NCBI GenBank assembly: GCA_035531755.1
Contig: DATKSK010000031.1
Location: 1-64,000 of the forward strand
Length of the DNA: 64,000 nt
Origin: Acidimicrobiales bacterium
GTDB taxonomy: Bacteria; Actinomycetota; Acidimicrobiia; Acidimicrobiales; UBA8190
Direction of reading: 5' to 3'
The notes beneath the pieces are model-generated. The model was not told the origin of the DNA. It searched no databases and worked only from the letters and a program-made list of their open reading frames with translations. A program made the position numbers and the translations under genes. Numbering within the stretch: position 1 is the first letter of the stretch; every line of letters starts with the position of its first letter. This document shows, one piece after another, positions 16,691-24,402 of the stretch.

Positions 16691-19018
16691 ATGATCGCGC
16701 GACGGTCTGTTTGGTCAGCGACGACAGCGCTGTTGGTCCTTGTGGGCTCTGCCAGCTCGATCATGGGGGCCAATGCGCTGGGACGGGAGCAGGACCAGAA
16801 GTCGCATCAGGCCTTTGCCGCGACCTCTGCGGAGATCGCCTCGTCGCTGACGGAGACCATCCAACACCAACAAGACCTCGCACTAGGTGCCGGAGCCTTC
16901 TTGATCGGCAATCCCAATGCCACCCAGTCTCAGTTCGTACAGTGGACCAACTCCATTCGGGTGTTCGCGCAATACCCAGAAGTCATGAATATCGGCGAGG
17001 TCACACTTGTCCCGGCATCACAGCTGAGTGCTTTTGCCGCCCGAGAAGCCGCCGACCCCTCAGGTCCGCTGGCTGCCGATGGCACCTTCCAGGTCACTCC
17101 GGCGGGACGGCGTCCCTACTACTGCTTCCAGACAGTAGAGCGATCACGGGGCACGCAACAGAACCTTCCCGCCGGCATCGACTACTGCGACAGCCCGCTA
17201 GGCCCGGCGCTGGTTGAGACTCGGGACTCGGGCCGGGCCGCGTACTTTCCCTACGGACAGGGAAAGAACGCAATGCTGGTAGTGGGGACCGCCATCTACC
17301 GTGGCGGCGTCGTGCCGACGACGACCCAAGCTCGCCGTAGCGCGTTGATCGGTTGGACCGGCACGGAGGTCCTCCCGAGTGTCTTCTTGAAGGCCGCCCT
17401 GGAACACCATCCATTCACCGCGGTGACATTCAACTACGGCCAGGATTCTCCCAAGGCGATCTTCAAGGCCGGCTCGACACCTATCCGAGCGCAGTCGACG
17501 ACGATCGACCTGCACAACGGATGGCATGTCCGGGTCTTCGGTGCGTCGACCGGCGCTGGAATGCTCTCCAACGCGGACGCCCTTACCCTGTTGTTGGGTG
17601 GGATCATGCTCAGTCTGTTGTTCGCAACCTTGATCTATGTGCTCGGCACCAGCCGTTCTCGGGCGCTGCTTCTGGTGCATGAACGCACCGACGAGCTCCA
17701 CCACCAGGCTTTCCACGACTCGCTCACCGGACTCCCCAATCGGGCCTTGATCCTCGATCGGGCTGGTCAGATGCTGGCGCGTGCTCGACGACAGCGCACC
17801 CCTTTGGCCGTACTGTTCCTCGACCTCGACGATTTCAAGGACATCAACGACACCTTGGGCCACGCAGCAGGCGATCAGCTGCTCCTCGCGGTCGGAACCA
17901 GAATGACGAGTGCGCTTCGTGAAGTGGACACGGTTGGACGTTTGGGTGGTGACGAGTTCGTCGTGCTGCTCGAGGGCACCTCACTGGCAGCAGGTGCCCA
18001 GGTGGTGGCGGATCGGATCCTTGACGTACTGGCGACCCCATTCGAGATACCGGGCCACGACACTCCGTTGGCAGTCACTGCCAGCATCGGCATCGCCGAG
18101 GACGTCCGGGCGACACCTGACGAGCTGCTGCAAGATGCCGACATCGCCCTCTACCGGGCCAAGGCCACCGGCAAGCGGCGCGCCGTGCCCTTCTCCCCAT
18201 CGATGCGCAAAGCCGTCGACGATTTCCGAAACCTCGACGTGGATCTACATCGCGCCCTCAAAGCCGACGAGCTCTTCCTGGTCTACCAACCCACCATCAA
18301 CCTCGCCTCCGGAGCGGTTACCGGCGTTGAGGCACTCTTGCGCTGGCACCATCCGGAACGGGGCGTCCTTCAGCCCGACGTATTCATCCCCCTCCTCGAA
18401 TCGAGCGGCCTCATCATTCCGGTCGGTCAGTGGGTGCTCGAGGTCGCGTGCCGACAGGGTGCGGTATGGGAGAATCAGGGTCATCCATTGTTTGTGTCAG
18501 TCAACATCTCGGCTGTTCAGCTCGGACGGGACCGGATCGTCGACGATGTCCATGGCGCCCTCGCGGCGTCCGGCTTCGATCCCGGCATGTTGACGTTGGA
18601 GCTCACTGAGACCACCTTGATGAACGACGTCCAGTGCACCCTGGCCCGACTTGCACAGCTGAAGGCGATTGGGGTGCGGCTCGCCATCGACGACTTCGGC
18701 ACCGGCTACTCGTCGCTCGCGTACCTACAGCAATTCCCCATTGATGTCTTGAAGATCGACCAGTCCTTCGTCTCAGGGATTGCCGACTCGTCAGACTCTG
18801 CCGCCATCGTCCACACGCTGGTCCGACTCGGCAAGGTGCTCGGGCTCGAAACCGTCGCCGAGGGTGTCGAGCATGACGAGCAGCTGATGCGGCTCAGAGC
18901 GGAGGGGGTCGATACCGGTCAGGGATTCCTCTTCGCTCGGCCGCTCGATGTGGGTGCTGTCGACCAACTCCTGAGAATCTCGGCCGGTACGTCCGAGGCT
19001 GTTCGAGTCGTGGGTTGA
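16691..19018 (+). CDS. CHASE-like sensor GGDEF-EAL c-di-GMP enzyme
   Basis: 775 residues. A membrane helix near residues 10-30 and a second at about 298-322 flank an extracytoplasmic CHASE-type sensor domain with paired Cys (YYCFQTVER and IDYCDSP). Then come a diguanylate cyclase domain with intact metal site (FLDLDDFKDIND) and RLGGDEFVVL, and a phosphodiesterase domain with GVEALLRW, QLG-type helix and DDFGTGYSSLAYL. Both activities look possible. ATG at 16691 follows a GAGGAGGGG site. Synonymous codon use is less GC-extreme than in most neighbours, hinting at a different history. It has the same architecture as the protein at 37863-40916. Confidence 0.9.
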   Translation: MIARRSVWSATTALLVLVGSASSIMGANALGREQDQKSHQAFAATSAEIASSLTETIQHQQDLALGAGAFLIGNPNATQSQFVQWTNSIRVFAQYPEVMNIGEVTLVPASQLSAFAAREAADPSGPLAADGTFQVTPAGRRPYYCFQTVERSRGTQQNLPAGIDYCDSPLGPALVETRDSGRAAYFPYGQGKNAMLVVGTAIYRGGVVPTTTQARRSALIGWTGTEVLPSVFLKAALEHHPFTAVTFNYGQDSPKAIFKAGSTPIRAQSTTIDLHNGWHVRVFGASTGAGMLSNADALTLLLGGIMLSLLFATLIYVLGTSRSRALLLVHERTDELHHQAFHDSLTGLPNRALILDRAGQMLARARRQRTPLAVLFLDLDDFKDINDTLGHAAGDQLLLAVGTRMTSALREVDTVGRLGGDEFVVLLEGTSLAAGAQVVADRILDVLATPFEIPGHDTPLAVTASIGIAEDVRATPDELLQDADIALYRAKATGKRRAVPFSPSMRKAVDDFRNLDVDLHRALKADELFLVYQPTINLASGAVTGVEALLRWHHPERGVLQPDVFIPLLESSGLIIPVGQWVLEVACRQGAVWENQGHPLFVSVNISAVQLGRDRIVDDVHGALAASGFDPGMLTLELTETTLMNDVQCTLARLAQLKAIGVRLAIDDFGTGYSSLAYLQQFPIDVLKIDQSFVSGIADSSDSAAIVHTLVRLGKVLGLETVAEGVEHDEQLMRLRAEGVDTGQGFLFARPLDVGAVDQLLRISAGTSEAVRVVG

Positions 19019-19074
19019 GAGACAGCAGGAGTGCTCGAGTCAACATCTCTACGGCGTAAGGCGAGGTCCGATGT

Positions 19075-19470
19075 CTATGGATTGTCGCCAGCAGCGCTCT
19101 CGGCGTCCGTTGTCAGCGTGGCAAAGTGCTTGTGGATGTCCTCGATCCTGGCTGCATCCGCTCGGCGCTGCGCTTGAATCTCCTCGTGCGCCTTCGCCAT
19201 GAGCTCCGCAGTAATGCGAGGCTGTTTCGACAATATGGGGTGGTGCTTGCGGCAGGCTTTGAAGGGCGTGCCGTCGACTCTGTGTGTGATGATCCTCCAG
19301 CAGCCTTTGTCATGGCAGTTCACGTGACGCATCCCGACGATGACAGCACCGATCAACGTGACCTCGCCGATATCGGATCCTGCCCCTGACCAGAAGCCGT
19401 AGTAGGGGCCCGAGCCGCCGACGCCGAAGAAGTGGTACAGCCAGTTCCCGATGGCGTGCAGTGTCGTCAT
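19075..19470 (-). CDS. hypothetical protein, possible phage-type
   Basis: 131 residues, unrecognised. A Gly/aromatic-rich hydrophobic N-terminus (NWLYHFFGVGGSGPYYGFW) leads into one membrane-like segment (VTLIGAVIVGM), then a Cys/His cluster (HVNCHDKGCWRIITH and CRKHHP) that could bind a metal, and an alpha-helical C-terminus. The ATG has a clear GGAGGG ribosome site. The layout resembles small proteins of actinobacteriophages that carry one helix and a Cys/His motif; that is an impression, not a match. Confidence 0.65.
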   Translation of the reverse strand: MTTLHAIGNWLYHFFGVGGSGPYYGFWSGAGSDIGEVTLIGAVIVGMRHVNCHDKGCWRIITHRVDGTPFKACRKHHPILSKQPRITAELMAKAHEEIQAQRRADAARIEDIHKHFATLTTDAESAAGDNP

Positions 19471-19737
19471 GACGATTCCCTCCAGTCGACATCCGCAGGG
19501 AGCCGAGGGTTGGCCCGACCGTTCAGTGTGACGCAGAAAGACCGCACAGCTTCGGAGATCGCGAGTGTGCCACACTTCCTGGCACGAACCGCGGTCTAAC
19601 CGAGCGATACTGCTTGATCGTTCCGCCCTCGGCCAGGGCAACAAGGTCAGCGAGCGACCGGACTTGCTGGCTGCTCGGCGTTTAGGCTCCTGGAGCCGGT
19701 ACCTCTCCAGCAGGCCGGCGAAAGGAGCGATCCCCGG

Positions 19738-20808
19738 ATGAGCCCGGAGGTCCCGGATGAAGCAGACGGGGTTTCCCGGTGCACGGAGGACGACCTCGGT
19801 GAGCTGCGGGCATTCCAGGCTCACATGTACGAAGCGGGCAGCCGAGTGCTCGACCACAGCCGAGCTGACTGGCTGTTCTCGCGCCATCCCTTGCGGCCGG
19901 ACGAGGGGCTGACGATCTGGGTCTGCCGTCGCGGCGGCCAGATCGTCGGCACCGAGGCTGGGATCCCCTTTGACCTCACCGTCGAGGACGGACGTTGCCG
20001 GGGCTCATGGGCGGTCGAGCTCATGGTGGACCCGGAGTGGCGGGGAAGCGGAATCGGCCCTGCCCTGTCCGAAGCCCACCGGCGGTCGTGTCTCGTCTCG
20101 GCCGGTCTGAGCGTCTCCCACGCCGCATATCGGTCCTTATTGCGCAGGCGCTCGACCGACATGGGACGTGTCCCCATGTACCTCCGCCTGCTCGATCCCC
20201 GAGCCATCCTTCGCTGGGAAGGCGCACCCATGCTCGTGCGCTATCTGGCGCTTCCACTGATCGCGCCGGCACTGTGGCTATTGGGCGGGGTGGACCGCAT
20301 CCGCAATGCCCGCACCGACCTCCTTTCCATCAGCGCCTTCGATCAGCGTGCCGACGTCCTCTGGCAGGAAGTGTCGGTCCTCTACCGCGCCATCTCCCAC
20401 CGCGACGCCCCGTGGCTCCGATGGAGGTTCGACGACTGCCCGCATCGGAGCGAATACCTTCGCTACTACGTCCTCCATCGCGAACGACTGATCGGGTACC
20501 TTGTGCTTCGTTGGACGACGTGGAGCGGGCGCCCGGTTCTCGCGCTCGTCGACTACCTCGCGGCGCCCGGTGACGTCGCCCGATTGCTGTCGTCGAGCCT
20601 CCGGGTGGCTCGCGCACTCGGTGCGACTGCCGTGCTGTGCAACACGCTGAACGTGCAAGCTGAGAACGCATTTCGGACGAGCGGGTTCTTCCAACGTCGC
20701 AATCAGGGCATTCGCTTCCTCGCCTACACGAGCGACGAGTCCTTGAAACCGGTCATCCTCAATCCTTCGGACTGGTTCATCACTTCCGCCGACAGCGACC
20801 TTGACTGA
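19738..20808 (+). CDS. GNAT-family N-acetyltransferase
   Basis: 356 residues. The N-terminal half has a GNAT core: WAVELMVDPEWRGSGIGPAL carries the acetyl-CoA pyrophosphate-binding RGSGIG loop (about residue 105). The C-terminal half (about 200-340) looks like a second GNAT/FemAB-like domain, ending NTLNVQAENAFRTSGFFQRR, in which the NxxAxxxFxxxGF pattern recurs. Such proteins often modify sugars or amino groups of surface polymers. AAAGGAG lies about 11 nt before the ATG. Substrate unknown. Confidence 0.75.
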   Translation: MSPEVPDEADGVSRCTEDDLGELRAFQAHMYEAGSRVLDHSRADWLFSRHPLRPDEGLTIWVCRRGGQIVGTEAGIPFDLTVEDGRCRGSWAVELMVDPEWRGSGIGPALSEAHRRSCLVSAGLSVSHAAYRSLLRRRSTDMGRVPMYLRLLDPRAILRWEGAPMLVRYLALPLIAPALWLLGGVDRIRNARTDLLSISAFDQRADVLWQEVSVLYRAISHRDAPWLRWRFDDCPHRSEYLRYYVLHRERLIGYLVLRWTTWSGRPVLALVDYLAAPGDVARLLSSSLRVARALGATAVLCNTLNVQAENAFRTSGFFQRRNQGIRFLAYTSDESLKPVILNPSDWFITSADSDLD

Positions 20809-20910
20809 GGCCACCCACATGTGGTGTCAGCCCGATCCTATGGGCACCTCATCGTGGGCGAAGGCCTGAGGGAAAGGTCCAGAAAGGATCGGGTCGATGT
20901 CGACCCCGTC

Positions 20911-21171
20911 ACGAGCTGCAGCGGTCTCCGAGCCACGGCTGCTGACCGTCGAGGGCGTAGAGGGCGACGGCCACGGTGTCCTGATCGGCCTTGGACGCAC
21001 GGTCCGGCGGCACGCCGACCAGGTCCGGGCGGCCGGCAGCCCGCGCCGCGCTGTTCCACGTGGCCTGGCTGAACTGGAACGCCCCCATGTACATCCCGTT
21101 GGGGGACACCGCTGCATAGTTTCCGCCCGACTCCGCCCGACTCCGCCCGCACGACACACTGCAGGTAGGGA
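20911..21171 (-). pseudogene. duplicated 3' fragment of the Rpf-like gene
   Basis: 261 bases almost identical to 23205-23455, the 3' end of the Rpf-like transglycosylase gene. Differences are a few substitutions and one 10-bp tandem duplication (CGACTCCGCC) near 21126-21145 that shifts the frame. The copy encodes only the last 75 or so residues of the lysozyme-like domain, without signal peptide or coiled coil, so it is a non-functional fragment. High identity implies a recent duplication. Confidence 0.85.
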
Positions 21172-21347
21172 ACTCTCTATGACGGCAGGAATCTCAGTCG
21201 AAATCAGGAGTCTTTTGCCTCCTCAGACCTCCTGTCACCGCAGGTCTTCGACGTGTTTCCGCATGCACACCCAGGGGTCCGGCTTCACACCATTCGGGTG
21301 CAGTTGCTGCCGAGGCCGACGTGCAGTTCGATTTCCGGTACTGATCG

Positions 21348-21640
21348 GTGTTCACACACGGGGGGGGTGCAGATGGATTCCGGGGTACCACCCTTGACCA
21401 GTACGACCAGGTCATCGAACGGCTCGGGTCTCGACCCGGAGGACCGGGACCGCGTGGCGTGCTCTTGCAATGGATCACGAAGACCGACGACGGATTTCGA
21501 ATCATCGACGTCTGTGAATCACGAGAGGAGTTCGAGGATCAGCGGTCCGAGAGAGTCATCCCCGCGTTTCGAGGGGTTGGCGCGCCCCATCCCGCCCGAC
21601 ATCCAATTCTTCGAGGTGCACGACCACTTCGTCGGTAGCC
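21348..21640 (+). pseudogene. frameshifted small monooxygenase-like gene remnant
   Basis: One frame reads TTLDQYDQVIERLGSRPGGPG, then WITKTDDGFRIIDVCESREEF, and the neighbouring frame continues PPDIQFFEVHDHFVG. Together they resemble the small ABM-like ferredoxin-fold proteins of actinobacteria (about 95-100 residues). A single-base shift near 21575-21590 splits the frame and the N-terminus lacks a proper start, so it is called a remnant. The flanks 21172-21347 and 21641-21689 hold nothing recognised. Confidence 0.55.
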
Positions 21641-21689
21641 CGGAGGAGCCACTGAACGTCGACTGGGCTCTTGGCCGGAGCCTCGTCGC

Positions 21690-22943
21690 CTACAGCGCTG
21701 CGGCGATCAGCTTACCGATCGTCTTGTAGCCCTTGTCGTTGGCGTGGATGTTCCCGAGGGCGCAGTACCAGGTGTACTTGCACACCTCGGCCACCGCCTT
21801 GGGGATCTTGCCGTAGGGCGCCAGGTTGCTGAGCTTGGTCAGCGGGGTGTAGGCGCCGGTGGCGGCGGTGACGTCGACGAACTTGCCGTTGGGCACGCCG
21901 GTGTAAGCGGCGGCCAGGGTGGGGTTGATCAGCAGGTTGAAGGCCAACGTCGACTCCGAGGCCAGGGTCTGGTTGGCCGTGGTGGCCGGGAACGACGGGA
22001 ACACCCACAGGCCGAGGAGCACGTCGGGATAGGTGAGGCCGACGATCGGCACGGTCGGGCCGGCCGACGTGCTCAGGTCGCCGACGAGTGTGGTCACGTT
22101 GGCCTGGATAAGGGCCTTGCCGTTGCTGACGCAGGTGATGGCGTCGGTTGCGCCGTTGACCGGGTTCCCGGGAGCCGCCGCGGCACACGGCGTGACGTCG
22201 TTGCCGCCGATCGACACGGTGATGAGGCCGATCTGGCCCGGATGGGTGGCGATGAACGCCTCGGCCGCAGTCACCTGGCTCTGGCCCGCCGCGATGGGCC
22301 CGGGGTTCAACGCGGCGGGTGGGCCGTAGGCGTCCACGCCACACCTTCCCGTGAACGTGAGGATCGAGTCGCTGGTGGCCCCGCCGCAGCCGAAGTTCAC
22401 CAGGGTCATTTTCTCCTTCTTGGCCACGTAGCCCGTGTAGCCGTACGTCGCCGCGGGCGTGGGCGACGGTTGGTAGCCGACGGAGTAGGAGTCGCCCAGG
22501 GAGAGGTAGTAGCGCGGGAAGGTCACCGTCGTCCCCGGGGCGACGGGCCCGGTGGTGCCGCTCGTCACCAGGTCGATGCCGCACGCCAGTACGGCCTTCT
22601 TGGGCGCGCACGTGCCGTCGCTCGGGCCGACGACCGTGAAGGCCACGGGCGTGATCACGCCCTTGGCGTTGACGGTGATCGCCACCTCGGTCGACAGGTC
22701 GCAGCCTGACGACGTGTCGGTCGCGGTCGGGAGGCACTCGACCAGGTAATGCCCGTTGTCCCCCGGGGCCTTGCCGCTGACCGTCACCTGCTGGTCGAGT
22801 GACAGGCCGGCTTTCTGCGAGACCTTCAGCTTCAACCCGGTGGCGGCATGGCCGACGCCGCCGGTCACGACCACCAGGCCGAGGCTGAGCACGGCGGCGG
22901 TCAAGATCATGCGGGTCGTCATGGCCGTGGAACGATGCTTCAT
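21690..22943 (-). CDS. secreted SGNH/GDSL hydrolase with neocarzinostatin-like domain
   Basis: 417 residues. Signal peptide (TTRMILTAAVLSLGLVVVTG region, ending GHAA). Residues about 33-135 have the layout of the neocarzinostatin apoprotein family, an Ig-like beta sandwich with two disulphide pairs (VECLPT with SGCDLS; GTCAPK with LACGID). A GDSL/SGNH hydrolase follows: SLGDSYSVGY (Ser nucleophile), GGND block, and a C-terminal NIHANDKGY with the catalytic His. The start ATG (22943) follows GGGGG; an upstream TTG at 22955 is possible. Probably an extracellular esterase/lipase. A broken paralogue lies at 28213-28880. Confidence 0.85.
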   Translation of the reverse strand: MKHRSTAMTTRMILTAAVLSLGLVVVTGGVGHAATGLKLKVSQKAGLSLDQQVTVSGKAPGDNGHYLVECLPTATDTSSGCDLSTEVAITVNAKGVITPVAFTVVGPSDGTCAPKKAVLACGIDLVTSGTTGPVAPGTTVTFPRYYLSLGDSYSVGYQPSPTPAATYGYTGYVAKKEKMTLVNFGCGGATSDSILTFTGRCGVDAYGPPAALNPGPIAAGQSQVTAAEAFIATHPGQIGLITVSIGGNDVTPCAAAAPGNPVNGATDAITCVSNGKALIQANVTTLVGDLSTSAGPTVPIVGLTYPDVLLGLWVFPSFPATTANQTLASESTLAFNLLINPTLAAAYTGVPNGKFVDVTAATGAYTPLTKLSNLAPYGKIPKAVAEVCKYTWYCALGNIHANDKGYKTIGKLIAAAL

Positions 22944-23202
22944 CGGTGCCCCCAAGGTTCGGTGGTTGCCTTCCTAACCCTTTCCGGACCACGCTGCCTC
23001 GTCAAAACTGACGGTCTCGTGCCGTGCCCCCGGCGGCCCCGGTCGACACCACTGCGAATTGCCTGCTCACAGCGGTCAAGGGTCCCTCGGGTTCCCCAGA
23101 GTCACCGGGAAGCCTGGAGCGGGCACCCTGTTCTCGCCGCGCTCGACACTTCGGGTGAGCGGGGTCTTCCGACGCCGCGACCAGGGGCATCCGCTCCCGC
23201 GC

Positions 23203-24273
23203 CTACGAGCTGCAGCGGTCTCCGAGCCACGGCTGCTGACCGTCGAGGGCGTAGAGGGCGACGGCCACGGTGTCCTGATCGGCCTTGGACGCACGGTTCG
23301 GCGGCACGCCGACCAGGTCCGGGCGGCCGGCAGCCCGCGCCGCGCTGTTCCACGTGGCCTGGCTGAACTGGAACGCCCCCATGTACATCCCGTTGGGGGA
23401 CACCGCTGCATAGTTACCGCCCGACTCCGCCCGCACGACACACTGCAGGTAGGGATTGAGGGCGGGGTCCGCGCCTGACGCCGGCGTGGAGGTCGTCCCG
23501 TTGACCGCCGTCTGCGGAGCCGACCGCGTGGCGGCGGCCACGGCGGCCGCGGCCGCGGTGGCCTGCGCGGTGGTCTGGGCGGCGACGGCGGCTGCCAGCT
23601 GCCCGGTCACCTGACGCTGCACGGCCTCCATCTGGTGCTCGGTGCTCTGGGCCTGGGCGAGGTCGGCGGCCTGCTGTTCCTGCTCCGACCTGTCCTGGTC
23701 CTGCTGCTGCTGCAGCGTCTCCTCGTGCGCCTGGAGCGTGAGCTGAGCGGTGTGCAGCTGGTCGAGAGCCGACTCCATGCCGCCGGCTGCGATGGCTGCG
23801 TACTCGTTGACCAACTGCGCCTGCTCGGCGTTGCCGGTGAACAGCGCTGTCCCCGATCCCGACAGCTTGCCACCGTTCATGTACGACTTGATCGCCAACT
23901 GGCGCACCGCGCTCGTATCCACGGCGATCTGCTGTTGGTCCTGGCTGAGCTGTTGTGCAGTGGCGGTGATCGCCCGGTTATCGGCGGCCACCTTCTCGGA
24001 CGCCACCGAATACTGCTGTTGCTCGGCGCCGATCTGCAGCTGCTGCTGCACCAGCTTCTGTGAGATCGACGCCGCCTGCGCCTGGAGATCCGAGATCTGG
24101 CTGGCCGCCGCGGTCCGGGGGCCGATGACCATGGTCAGCGAGGTCGCGGCGACAAGCGTCGACACGAAACCGGCCGCGGCGGCGCGACCTCGTTGTGAGC
24201 GTCGGGGACGGCATGCTGAGGGTATGCGTCGGGCGCGAAACACGGTGAGGTGAACGCTACTGACCCCCCCCAT
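23203..24273 (-). CDS. secreted Rpf-like transglycosylase with coiled coil
   Basis: About 356 residues. Basic N-terminus, then a signal peptide ending near GPRTAAAS; residues about 60-260 are Gln/Ala-rich coiled coil (SQKLVQQQLQIGAEQQQ and similar) as in NlpC/RipA-type N-domains; an Ala/Thr linker; and a C-terminal 75-residue transglycosylase-like domain (CVVRAESGGNYAAVSPNG with catalytic Glu, GAFQFSQATW, ALYALDGQQPW). This is the resuscitation-promoting-factor/lysozyme fold that cleaves peptidoglycan glycan chains. ATG 24273 is the most upstream sensible start but lacks a clear ribosome site; a GTG about 30 nt later is possible. Its 3' end is duplicated at 20911-21171. Confidence 0.85.
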   Translation of the reverse strand: MGGVSSVHLTVFRARRIPSACRPRRSQRGRAAAAGFVSTLVAATSLTMVIGPRTAAASQISDLQAQAASISQKLVQQQLQIGAEQQQYSVASEKVAADNRAITATAQQLSQDQQQIAVDTSAVRQLAIKSYMNGGKLSGSGTALFTGNAEQAQLVNEYAAIAAGGMESALDQLHTAQLTLQAHEETLQQQQDQDRSEQEQQAADLAQAQSTEHQMEAVQRQVTGQLAAAVAAQTTAQATAAAAAVAAATRSAPQTAVNGTTSTPASGADPALNPYLQCVVRAESGGNYAAVSPNGMYMGAFQFSQATWNSAARAAGRPDLVGVPPNRASKADQDTVAVALYALDGQQPWLGDRCSS

Positions 24274-24402
24274 GAAGGACAAAACCCGGTTCGGGCTGGC
24301 TCGGCCATGCTCGAGCAGGACGGGGATCACTACGAACATCCATTCGATGCACGGTGAAATCGCTCCCGAGCGCACGCTCCGGAGACGGTTGCGGGGCCGA
24401 GC

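Noticed and set aside
20827-21159. Small minus-strand gene encoding a free-standing transglycosylase domain
   Set aside because: It is the duplicated 3' fragment of the Rpf-like gene, lacks a signal peptide, and its upstream part is frameshifted by a 10-bp duplication.
24274-24402. c-di-AMP (ydaO-type) riboswitch upstream of the Rpf-like gene
   Set aside because: Such switches often precede rpf genes, but the 129-bp gap is short and I could not identify the conserved core.
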